Shown: positions 19,974 to 27,556 of the stretch, piece by piece
How the letters are laid out: each line of letters starts with the position of its first letter
Numbering within the stretch: position 1 is the stretch's first letter
Assembly (NCBI GenBank): GCA_025360715.1
Contig: JANYBS010000035.1
Span: 1-42,785 of the forward strand
DNA: 42,785 nt
Source of the DNA: Candidatus Eiseniibacteriota bacterium
GTDB taxonomy: Bacteria > Eisenbacteria > RBG-16-71-46
Direction of reading: 5' to 3'
Made by a program: the position numbers and the translations under genes
Notes under the pieces: generated by a model
Seen by the model: the letters and a program-made list of their open reading frames with translations, nothing else
Databases searched by the model: none
What the model was told of the DNA's origin: nothing

Positions 19974-21461
19974 TCAAAGCGCTCCGGGCGTCCGCTCGGG
20001 CTCGTGTTCGCGTAGCCACTTCCATATGGCGCGCATCGCCCAGAGGTCGTCGGCGTTGTACTCGGCCACGGCGGCGAGCAGGCGGTCGCGCTCGGCCGAG
20101 TCGGCGCTTCGCCGCGCGTGGTGATATTGCGCGACCGACCATTCCGAGCCCGCCTCGGGATTGCGCCACTCGAAGCCCATCCACGGCGCCACGTGCTTGA
20201 CCGAATAGCTGCGAAGCGGCAACCGCACGCAGCGGTCGAGCACGCGCTTGAGGTCGAAGAGCACCGCCTTCATGCGCGCGACGAACCCATCGGGCGACCC
20301 GTAGCGGGCGTGGTAGCGGTCGATCCACAGCACTTCGTAGGTGTCCCAGTGCATCCAGCGCGCATTCGGGTGTGCGTTCAGGATCTCGCTCGCGCGTCCA
20401 ACGAAGCGCTCCCATGCCTCGCGGTCGCCGCCGGGTTCGAATGAAGCGAACAAGCTCTCCACGTGCGGCGCGTTCACGCCATCCTCGAGCGCGATGCCCC
20501 AGAGATAGATCGGGACCTCGGCGTGCAAACCACGCGAATCGCCTTCGAGGTCGAACCACACGATCGGCGGCGCGGGTAGGCGCGCCGGCTCGATCCACGC
20601 CGCCGCGCCGTCGCGCCACGCTTGCGCCGCGAGCTTCGCACGGTGCGCCGTAGCGCCGGAGAGAATGGCTTTGAGCCTTGACAGTGGCACGGCCGCAAGC
20701 TGCGTCACGTCACGCACGCCCATCGCATGCAGCTCGGGTACGTGCCGGGCCTGCACCTCGGGGATGATCTCGATGCGCCGCTGCGCGACCGCGCGCTCCC
20801 AGCAATGCGAATAATAGCTACACGTACTGCACTTGGAATGGCCGAGCAAGACATCGGGCTCTTCGAGCTTTTCGAGCGTGCTCGATGCCAGATGCAGGAT
20901 GCGCTGATACGTCTCTTCGCTCGCCGGCTGCATCACCACGGTACGGCTGTTGCCATCGACGATCTCGTAGCGGATCGGCTCGATCCCCAGGCTCTCGCGC
21001 AATATCGCGCCGTAGTGCGCCAGCTGCAACGCGAAGTCGGGCCGCGACTCGGGCCGGTGTGCGAGTTTGGCTTCGAGCACTACAAGGCCATCGCCTTCCC
21101 AATAGAGAAAATCGGGAACGCCCGAACGCAGGCCGTCGGCCGAGAGCAATGCCGGCTGATAGATCGCCTTGCGCGTGGTGCGCAGCAACTCGGCTGTGCG
21201 TTCGGCGGCAGCCGTGTGCGAATGACCGTACTGCCAGACCGGGCCTTCGATCTCGGCGAAACGCGAGGCCACGCTCTTCTCGTGCGCTTGCCCGACTTCG
21301 CGTAACACGAGATCGTGCTCGCTCGGCGCGCTCGCCTCTTCGCGCACGTGTTGGCGCAGCCACAGGCGGCGCGGGCAACCGTCCGCGTGGGTGAGCGTCT
21401 GGGCGCTCAGGCGGTACGGTCTGCGCACCTCGGCGGATCCGGGGGAATCCGAAGCGCTCAT
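19974..21461 (-). CDS. TM0106-family RecB/Cas4-like nuclease with RNase H-like C-terminal domain
   Basis: A 495-residue predicted nuclease. The N-terminal half resembles RecB/Cas4-type PD-(D/E)xK enzymes: a lone Cys in DGCPRRLWL, a metal-site pattern SGVPDFL ... VVLEAKL near residues 110-130, then a Cys cluster KCSTCSYYSHC near residue 210, as in Fe-S-containing Cas4/AddB-like folds. The C-terminal half resembles the DnaQ/RNase H-like exonuclease domain of this family: WFDLEGDSRG, HWDTYE and YNADDLWAMRAIW carry the expected acidic residues. No CRISPR array or cas gene is nearby, so a repair or RNA/DNA processing role is more likely; it is not biochemically defined. Start chosen at 21461, 25 bp after cdaA. 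Confidence 0.8.
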   Translation of the reverse strand: MSASDSPGSAEVRRPYRLSAQTLTHADGCPRRLWLRQHVREEASAPSEHDLVLREVGQAHEKSVASRFAEIEGPVWQYGHSHTAAAERTAELLRTTRKAIYQPALLSADGLRSGVPDFLYWEGDGLVVLEAKLAHRPESRPDFALQLAHYGAILRESLGIEPIRYEIVDGNSRTVVMQPASEETYQRILHLASSTLEKLEEPDVLLGHSKCSTCSYYSHCWERAVAQRRIEIIPEVQARHVPELHAMGVRDVTQLAAVPLSRLKAILSGATAHRAKLAAQAWRDGAAAWIEPARLPAPPIVWFDLEGDSRGLHAEVPIYLWGIALEDGVNAPHVESLFASFEPGGDREAWERFVGRASEILNAHPNARWMHWDTYEVLWIDRYHARYGSPDGFVARMKAVLFDLKRVLDRCVRLPLRSYSVKHVAPWMGFEWRNPEAGSEWSVAQYHHARRSADSAERDRLLAAVAEYNADDLWAMRAIWKWLREHEPERTPGAL

Positions 21462-21486
21462 GCGGCTTTCATCTCGCGGTCCGCCA

Positions 21487-22308
21487 TCAGCCGGCGGGAT
21501 GCTCTGCGCCCACATCGGGCGCGGTCGGTAGAGTCGCTGGCGGTTGTTCGTCCTGCGGGCGGATGCGGAAGATGCGCGAGAGCTCGGAGCGCAACTGGCC
21601 TTCGTCCAGACGCGGGTACAGCACGCCGCGATAGGCGACCGAGATGCTGCCGGTCTGCTCGCTCACCACGATGATCGCGGCATCGGTCTCTTCGGACAGG
21701 CCCAGCGCCGCGCGATGACGCGTGCCGAGCGCGACCGCGGTGAGCGGATTGGACGACAGCGGCAGGATGCACGAGGCCGCCACGATCGCGTCCTCGCGCA
21801 AGATGACCGCGCCGTCGTGCAGCGGTGAGCCCGGGCTGAAGAGCGTCACCAGCAATTCGGCCGAGACTTTGGAATCGATACGCGTGCCGGTCTCGACGAA
21901 ATTGCGCAGCCCGATATTACGCTCCATCACGATGAGCGCGCCGTGACGGCGCTGCGCCAGGTTCTCGACCGAGCGGATCACCTCGCCCAGGACGCCGTAG
22001 TTCTCCCCGCGTAGAAAGGAGCGGAAGTAACGCGTGCGGCCGAACTGCGCGAGCGCGTGACGTAGCTCGGGCTGGAACAGGATGACGAATACGATCAGCC
22101 ATACCGTCTTGAGCGAATCCATGATCCAGCGCACCGCGAGCAGGTCGAAATAGCGCGCGATGAAGCCCACGACCACGATCACGAGCAGCCCGACGATCAT
22201 CTGCGCCGAACGCGTGCCCTTGACCAGCGACAGCAGCCGGTAGAAGAGCGCCGCGACGAGCAGGATATCGAGCGCATCGAGCAGCCAAAGATGGTGGACG
22301 GGCATCAT
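21487..22308 (-). CDS. cdaA: membrane diadenylate cyclase (c-di-AMP synthase)
   Basis: A 273-residue enzyme that makes cyclic di-AMP from two ATP. Three N-terminal transmembrane helices (about residues 9-27, 37-52, 65-80) match CdaA/DacA. The DAC domain follows with the catalytic DGA motif at 165-167 and the RHR motif at 197-199 (GTRHRAALG). The C-terminal tail is Pro/Ala-rich. c-di-AMP controls potassium and osmolyte balance and cell-wall homeostasis. Two ATGs in tandem (22308, 22305) are possible starts, both with a weak ribosome site. Placed after folP, as in several phyla. Confidence 0.95.
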   Translation of the reverse strand: MMPVHHLWLLDALDILLVAALFYRLLSLVKGTRSAQMIVGLLVIVVVGFIARYFDLLAVRWIMDSLKTVWLIVFVILFQPELRHALAQFGRTRYFRSFLRGENYGVLGEVIRSVENLAQRRHGALIVMERNIGLRNFVETGTRIDSKVSAELLVTLFSPGSPLHDGAVILREDAIVAASCILPLSSNPLTAVALGTRHRAALGLSEETDAAIIVVSEQTGSISVAYRGVLYPRLDEGQLRSELSRIFRIRPQDEQPPATLPTAPDVGAEHPAG

Positions 22309-22364
22309 GATGCGAAGACGGTAGCAGAAGGGCGCGAGAGGCGCCTATGCGAAGACGCGCGTGT

Positions 22365-23225
22365 TCAGCCCCTCACCGCCCGCGCCGCGTCGGCGACGCG
22401 CGCCACTCGCAGCGTCTGCGCCACGTCGTGCACGCGCAGGATGCGCGCGCCTTCGTAGGCCGCGATCGCCGCGGCGGCCAGGCTCGCGTCGACGCGTTGC
22501 TCGGGCGCCGACGTGGGCGCGGTGCCGGCGATGCGCGCGAGGAAGCTCTTGCGCGAGGCGCCCACCAGCACGGGGCGGCCGAGCGCAGCCAACGCGCGCG
22601 TGCCCGCCAGCAGTTGCAGGCTGTGCTCGGACGTCTTGCCGAAGCCGATGCCGGGGTCGAGCGCGATCGCCTCGTCGGCGACGCCCGCAGCGGTCGCCGC
22701 CTCACGCCGCGCCTGCAGGAACTCGCCGACTTCGCGCACCACGTCGTCGTAGCGCGGGTCCGCCTGCATGTCCTGCGGCGTGCCGCGCATATGCATGAGA
22801 ACCAGCGCGGCTCCGCTTCGCGCCACCACCCCGGTCATGGAGGGATCGCGCAGCGCCGAGGTGTCGTTGATCACGTGCGCGCCGAGTGCGAGCGCGGCCT
22901 CGGCGACGGCAGCGCTCGCCGTGTCGACGGACACCGCAGCCTCCGGCCACGTGTGCCAATCCCCCGCCAGCGCCTCGAGCACCGGCGCCAGCCGGCGGAT
23001 CTGTTCGTCTGCGGGCACGCTCTGCGAGCCCGGGCGCGTGCTCTCGGCGCCGATGTCGATCAGGTCGGCGCCTTCGTCCAGCAACTGCCGGCAGCGCGCG
23101 ATCGCCGCGCCGGGGTCCAGATACCTGCCACCGTCCGAGAACGAATCGGGCGTCACATTGACGATGCCCATCACCAGTGTGCGCGACTGCAGATCGAAGA
23201 CGCGGTCCCGGCAGCGCCAGATCAT
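22365..23225 (-). CDS. folP: dihydropteroate synthase
   Basis: A 286-residue TIM-barrel enzyme joining 4-aminobenzoate to dihydropterin pyrophosphate in folate synthesis; the sulfonamide target. Signature segments are intact: MGIVNVTPDSFSDGG (residues about 19-33), the DIGAESTRPG loop, VSVDT, INDTSA, LMHMRGTP, the DPGIGFGK segment and GASRKSFL, followed by the final RVHDV. Its ATG overlaps the stop of the DinB-like gene (ATGA), indicating translational coupling; cdaA follows after 56 bp. Confidence 0.95.
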   Translation of the reverse strand: MIWRCRDRVFDLQSRTLVMGIVNVTPDSFSDGGRYLDPGAAIARCRQLLDEGADLIDIGAESTRPGSQSVPADEQIRRLAPVLEALAGDWHTWPEAAVSVDTASAAVAEAALALGAHVINDTSALRDPSMTGVVARSGAALVLMHMRGTPQDMQADPRYDDVVREVGEFLQARREAATAAGVADEAIALDPGIGFGKTSEHSLQLLAGTRALAALGRPVLVGASRKSFLARIAGTAPTSAPEQRVDASLAAAAIAAYEGARILRVHDVAQTLRVARVADAARAVRG

Positions 23226-23698
23226 CGCGCGAGCGCCTCGCGCAGACGCCGGATCTGCCCGGCGTGGCCGTGCGCATGCGTGGCGTAGATCTCGAGCCAG
23301 CGTTCGGCGTGATAGCTGCCGGCCTCGGAATGCCAGCCGTGCTTACGCCAATCCTCTTCGCTCATGAGTTCGAGCAGCTGACAGGTGGCTTCGCGCGCGT
23401 AGCGAAAGAGCTCGAGCGCAGGCCCGATCGGCCGCTGCTCATAGTGCAGCTTGTTCGCCCACTCGTCCTGGTCGTAGCCCTGGATCACCGGGTGGGCCTC
23501 GACCAGGAGCTTGCGGATGCGCGTGGCGCTCTGGCCTTCGGAGTCCGCCAGGTGGTGCACGATCTGCGCGGCGCTCCACTTGCCAGCGATCGGGTGAGCG
23601 GTCAGTTGGTCCAAGGGGAAGCCGTCAAGGGCGGCGACGACTTCGGCGTAGCCGGCGCGGTAGGTCTCGATCAGGGTGCGGCGCTGCTCGGGAGTCAT
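23222..23698 (-). CDS. DinB/YfiT-like four-helix protein
   Basis: A 158-residue member of the DinB superfamily, four-helix bundles that often hold a metal through three His. Here His residues occur in QIVHHLADSE (about residue 49) and in THAHGHAGQI near the C-terminus, spaced as in metal-binding members. Known relatives include thiol transferases and uncharacterised hydrolases; the substrate cannot be inferred. The ATG at 23698 begins the family's N-terminal helix; codons upstream to 23776 have no similarity. It starts the minus-strand set DinB-folP-cdaA-nuclease. Confidence 0.8.
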   Translation of the reverse strand: MTPEQRRTLIETYRAGYAEVVAALDGFPLDQLTAHPIAGKWSAAQIVHHLADSEGQSATRIRKLLVEAHPVIQGYDQDEWANKLHYEQRPIGPALELFRYAREATCQLLELMSEEDWRKHGWHSEAGSYHAERWLEIYATHAHGHAGQIRRLREALAR

Positions 23699-23838
23699 CC
23701 GAGTGGCCTTTCCGCGCGTCCCGATGTCGGCCGAGGTTGCCTGAAGGGCGTCCAGAGGGCTGCGCCGGTCGCGCAAATGTCGTGTCCGCTGCGGGATGCG
23801 GGGCGCATGGACGGCCGCTGAGGGCCACCACGGCTCCG

Positions 23839-23867
23839 TTGACCTGTTGGTTGGCGGATGATACCAC
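23839..23867 (+). promoter_or_regulatory. possible ompA promoter
   Basis: TTGACC (23839-23844) with TACCAC (23862-23867) after 17 bp, in the 290-bp gap between the divergent DinB-like and ompA genes. The -10 matches only three of six positions. The rest of the gap shows no other structure. Confidence 0.3.
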
Positions 23868-23988
23868 TCGTCCGTCTCGACACCTCATTTCGGGCTGTTC
23901 CCGGCCTTCACCGGGCACACGCGGGCCGCAAGAGTTCCGCTTCGCCCAAGCATCTGTACACCCGTACCGGGTTGGAGGTTCTTCTCGC

Positions 23989-25464
23989 ATGTCCTGGTGG
24001 AAGCGTTCGCTGTCCCTTGTCGCGCTGGCCGCGTTCTTCGCCGCCCCTGCGCATGCCCAGCTCGGCGGGCACCCGTACGAATTGTCGGCTGGCGCCGGCA
24101 TCAACAGCTTCGACGCACGTGACTTCATCCAGGACAGCCCCGTGTACATGGGCGCGCTCGGTTGGCGCCATTCGCCCGGCATGTCGTTCGAGCTCTCCGC
24201 GCTCGGCGCTCCGACCAAGCTCGATCGCCCAGGCGACCTCGACCACAAGTGGTCGTATGTCTCGCTCGATGCGCGCTGGAACCTGCGCGACGCCTCCGAG
24301 AAGGCGGTGCCCTACCTGATCACCGGCATGGGCTACGGCCGCGCGCAGGACCCTGTGGGTGGGCTGGTCAAGAAGGGCGCCCCCAGCATCGGCGCCGGTT
24401 TCCTCTACAGCCTCATGGGCTCGCAGCGCACGTACCTGCGGCTTCAGGTGCGCGACGTCATGTTCCGCGAGCATGCCGCGACCGAGTTCAGCCACCACAT
24501 CGCCGCGAGCGCAGGCTTGCAGTGGGCGTGGGGCGGCAAGGCCAAGGACCAGGACCTCGACGGTGTGCGCAACTGGCTCGACAAGTGCCCGAACACGCCG
24601 ATCGGCGCCAAGGTCGACGCGACCGGCTGCCCGATCGACAGTGACGGCGACGGCGTGTACGACGGCATCGACAAGTGCCCGAACACGCCCAAGGGCGCCA
24701 AGATCGACAAGTACGGCTGCCCGATCGACAGCGACGGTGACGGCGTGCCGGACGGCATCGACAAGTGCGACAACACGCCCAAGGGCGCCAAGGTCGATGC
24801 GACCGGTTGCCCGATCGATTCCGATGGCGACGGCGTCTACGACGGCTTGGACAAGTGCGAGAACACGCCCAAGGGCGCGGTGGTCGACAAGGACGGCTGC
24901 CCGGTCGATACCGACGGCGATGGTGTGCCCGATGGCTTGGACCAGTGCCCGAATACGCCTGCCGGCCTCAAGGTCGATCCCTCGGGCTGCCCGATCGAGG
25001 TGAGCGAGCGCGAGACGCAGTTGCTCGACACAGGCACGATCCGCATCCAGAACATCAACTTCGACGTGAACAAGGCCAGCATCAAGGACTCGACCAGCTT
25101 CGCGATCCTCGATGACGTGGCGAAGATCCTGCTGCAATACCCGGCGCTCACGCTCGAGATCGGTGGCCACACCGACAACAGCGGGGTGAAGGCCAAGAAC
25201 ATGACGCTGTCCGAGGCTCGCGCGAAGACGGTGCTCGGCTACCTCATGCAGAAGTACCCGACGCTCGATGCGACGCACTTCACGGTCAAGGGCTACGGAC
25301 CCACGCTGCCGATCGCGCCGAACACCTCGGTGCTCGGCAAGGCGAAGAATCGGCGCGTGGAGTTCAAGGTCACCAACACCGACGTGCTCAAGATCGAACG
25401 CGAGAAGCGCCACTTCGTGCGGAAGGGCGAAGCCGTGCCGCCGGCCGATCCGAACAAGAAGTAG
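23989..25464 (+). CDS. OmpA-family protein with thrombospondin type 3 repeats
   Basis: A 491-residue outer-membrane protein. A signal peptide (residues 1-24, ending AHAQ) precedes a beta-barrel region of about 170 residues. Then come four and two-thirds copies of a 30-residue calcium-binding repeat (DxDGDGVxDGxDKCxNTPxGAxVDxxGCPID), and a C-terminal OmpA peptidoglycan-binding domain with NFDVNKASI, GHTDNSG and LSEARAKTVLGYL. It probably links outer membrane and cell wall, with a rigid calcium-loaded stalk. Start at 23989 follows GGAGG by ten bases. Followed by a hairpin at 25484-25517. Confidence 0.93.
   Translation: MSWWKRSLSLVALAAFFAAPAHAQLGGHPYELSAGAGINSFDARDFIQDSPVYMGALGWRHSPGMSFELSALGAPTKLDRPGDLDHKWSYVSLDARWNLRDASEKAVPYLITGMGYGRAQDPVGGLVKKGAPSIGAGFLYSLMGSQRTYLRLQVRDVMFREHAATEFSHHIAASAGLQWAWGGKAKDQDLDGVRNWLDKCPNTPIGAKVDATGCPIDSDGDGVYDGIDKCPNTPKGAKIDKYGCPIDSDGDGVPDGIDKCDNTPKGAKVDATGCPIDSDGDGVYDGLDKCENTPKGAVVDKDGCPVDTDGDGVPDGLDQCPNTPAGLKVDPSGCPIEVSERETQLLDTGTIRIQNINFDVNKASIKDSTSFAILDDVAKILLQYPALTLEIGGHTDNSGVKAKNMTLSEARAKTVLGYLMQKYPTLDATHFTVKGYGPTLPIAPNTSVLGKAKNRRVEFKVTNTDVLKIEREKRHFVRKGEAVPPADPNKK
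24580..24999 (+). repeat. 90-bp tandem repeats encoding calcium-binding modules
   Basis: Repeat units start exactly every 90 bp at 24580, 24670, 24760, 24850 and 24940, the last being partial. Each encodes one thrombospondin type 3 module with Asp-rich DxDxDG loops and two Cys. The exact phasing makes copy number prone to change by slippage or recombination. Confidence 0.9.
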
Positions 25465-25483
25465 GCGTCGCATCAGGCAAAGC

Positions 25484-25517
25484 GAAGCGCCCAGGGCTCA
25501 CAGGTCCGGGGCGCTTC
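25484..25517. terminator. hairpin after ompA
   Basis: A 9-bp perfect stem (25484-25492 with 25509-25517) with a 16-nt loop, 20 bp after the ompA stop. It lacks a strong T-run but its position fits a terminator. Confidence 0.5.
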
Positions 25518-25675
25518 TGCATGACCGCGGCCAATGAGCTGGTCAGGTAGGGGAACTTCTCGCGGCGTGCCACCGGCAGCAGCCGCGACTTTACCAGGCA
25601 TTCCTTGCGGGGCTCGAGCGCGATGGTTGCTTCGCGGCGCGCAGGGGCCGCGCAGGACGTGCGCCTGCCGCGGGG

Positions 25676-25804
25676 GCGCGAGAGTGTCTCGGCTCCACCC
25701 TCACCCTTCTCCAAGTCGAGCAGGTACTGGTCGAAGCGTTCCAGTCCCTCGAAGCTCTCGATGAGCAGGTCCTGCATGAGCTGGCGCTGCAGATCCTCAT
25801 TCAT
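25676..25804 (-). pseudogene. remnant of a CheA-type histidine kinase N-terminus
   Basis: From the ATG at 25804 about 43 codons resemble the first two helices of a CheA phosphotransfer domain: MNEDL, then DLLIESFEGLERFDQYLLDLEKG and ETLSR. In intact CheA the next segment carries the phosphorylated His (HTIKG); here the similarity stops at about 25676, and the frame runs on as Arg/Pro-rich sequence without domain until 25388, antisense into ompA. No chemotaxis genes are nearby. Most likely a degraded or recombined end of a former cheA; a misassembly or a small novel protein is possible. The stretch 25518-25675 holds nothing recognisable. Confidence 0.5.
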
Positions 25805-25902
25805 CCCCATGTGCCGGAGTCCCTTCGGCTGGCGCAGGGCCCGCGAGGACGGTGAGCGCACGGGATCCCTGGGCGGAGACGACCTCACGCGTACGACATG
25901 AT

Positions 25903-27525
25903 TCACGTCTTCTGTTTCTTCTTTTCCGCCGCCGGGAAGAGCACATTGTTGAGGATCAATCGGTAGCCCGGTGAATGCGGATACTCGTCCAGCTTGGTCT
26001 CGGGATCGCCCACCATGTGCTGATAGTCCTCGGGATCGTGCCCGCCGAGGAACGTGAAAGTCCCGCGGCCGAACTCGCCGTGGATGTACTTCACTTCGTC
26101 GGTGCCCTCGACTTCGCCCAGCACCGTGACGTTGCTCTTGAGCTTCGAGCGATGGAAGCCCGTGCTCTGGCCCAGGAACTCCGGCACAGCGTTCACATGG
26201 TCCTGCGTGAGCATGGTCGGCACGGGGTCGTTCTTGGCGCTGAAGTCGAACAAAGTGAACACCGTGTTCGGACCGCGGATGTTGGCTTCCTGAGTCACGT
26301 CGATATCCGAGAACCGGTATGCGATCGGGTCCATCTCGATGTGGAAGTTCTCGAACGCCAGGCAGCGGCTGAAGTCCAACTTGCGCTGCGCGTCCGGATC
26401 CTCGGAATCACCGTCATAGATGACATCGGCGATGTCCACGCCCTGGGCGGCGAGCGCGATGTCGTAGGTGTCGGTCGCCGAACACATGCCGAACAGGAAG
26501 CCGCCGCGGCCCACGAAGTCCTTGATCGTGACCGCGACCGCCGCCTTGAGCTGCGTGACCTTGGCGAATCCCAGTCGCGTGGCCATCGCCTTTTGCACAG
26601 CCTCTTCCTCCTGGTACCACGGGAACGTGTGGTACGCGGCCCAGAAGCGCCCGTGCTGGCCAGTGAAGTCCTCGTGGTGCAGGTGCAACCAGTCATACTT
26701 GGCGAGGTCGCCCTTGATCACCTCTTCGTCCCAGATCTTCTCGTAGGGGATCTGCGCGTACTGAAGCGCCAACGTGACGGCGTCGTCCCACGGCGGCGTG
26801 TTGGGCGGGATGTACACCGCGACCTTGGGCGCCTTCTCGAGCCCCACGATCTCCATATTCTCGTCCTGGACGGTGGCGCGGATCTGCGCTTCAGCCGCGC
26901 CGCCACAGGGCTCGATCGAGACGCCGCGGATGTTCGCTTCGCGTTCCGTGGCCGGATCGTCGGGCAACAAGAAAGAGCCACCGCGATAGTTCAGGAGCCA
27001 CTCGGCCTTGGTGCCGTGGCCCAACACCCAGTAGGTGAGGCCATAGGCCTTGAGATGGTTCGCCTGATGGTCGTCCATGGGCACCAGGATCTTGGCGTGC
27101 GCGATCGTCGCGCTCGCGGCGAGCAATCCCAGCGCCAACGCGGCCGCCAGCGGCAGCATCTCGACGACCTCGGCGTAGGAATGCTTGTCGGCGCTGACCG
27201 AGGGCGCGGGGCCGGCGTGTGTCGTAGCGTCGGCCGGGTCCGCGTCCGCGACGCGCGCGGTCTCCACGCGCACGTCGGCTGCGGCGTGGCCGGTGGCCAC
27301 ATCATCGGGCGTCGTCGTCACGCCGCCAAAGCGAAACACTTTGACCTGCTTGCGCGCACCGGGCATGAACAACATCGCCACGCCGAGCGTGATCAGCGCG
27401 AGCGCGGCCATGACCACCACCCCGGCCACGGCGACCACGCCGCCGAGCACCGCGCCGACCGGGCCGAGCGGGCCCGAGGGCCTGCTCGCGCGTCCGAGAC
27501 CACCGCCATTCAGTGAGACACGCAT
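25903..27525 (-). CDS. membrane protein with amidotransferase-like core, function unknown
   Basis: A 540-residue protein of a family often mislabelled 'asparagine synthetase B' in Gemmatimonadota-like genomes; no asparagine synthetase motif is visible. Residues 21-54 form a long hydrophobic segment, then a charged linker, and residues 122-144 look like an internal signal peptide ending AHA before KILVPMDD. The rest includes PWDDAVTLALQYAQIPYEKIWDE and WLHLHHEDFTG, and a nucleophile-elbow-like GGFLFGMCSAT with Cys348, suggesting a class I glutamine amidotransferase-like (Rossmann) fold. The ATG at 27525 has AAGGA upstream; an internal ATG at 27159 with GAGG before it would give a conventional secreted form. 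Last gene of the DUF4159-DUF4175-TPR cluster. Confidence 0.72.
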   Translation of the reverse strand: MRVSLNGGGLGRASRPSGPLGPVGAVLGGVVAVAGVVVMAALALITLGVAMLFMPGARKQVKVFRFGGVTTTPDDVATGHAAADVRVETARVADADPADATTHAGPAPSVSADKHSYAEVVEMLPLAAALALGLLAASATIAHAKILVPMDDHQANHLKAYGLTYWVLGHGTKAEWLLNYRGGSFLLPDDPATEREANIRGVSIEPCGGAAEAQIRATVQDENMEIVGLEKAPKVAVYIPPNTPPWDDAVTLALQYAQIPYEKIWDEEVIKGDLAKYDWLHLHHEDFTGQHGRFWAAYHTFPWYQEEEAVQKAMATRLGFAKVTQLKAAVAVTIKDFVGRGGFLFGMCSATDTYDIALAAQGVDIADVIYDGDSEDPDAQRKLDFSRCLAFENFHIEMDPIAYRFSDIDVTQEANIRGPNTVFTLFDFSAKNDPVPTMLTQDHVNAVPEFLGQSTGFHRSKLKSNVTVLGEVEGTDEVKYIHGEFGRGTFTFLGGHDPEDYQHMVGDPETKLDEYPHSPGYRLILNNVLFPAAEKKKQKT

Positions 27526-27556
27526 CAGAGATCCTTCCGGGGAGCCATGCGGGACA

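Noticed and set aside
19974-21461. Cas4-like domain considered as part of a CRISPR system
   Set aside because: No array and no other cas gene in the window; the family with the RNase H-like half occurs outside CRISPR loci.
24580-24999. Regular repeats considered as a CRISPR array
   Set aside because: The repeats are contiguous 90-bp coding units in frame with ompA, without unique spacers.
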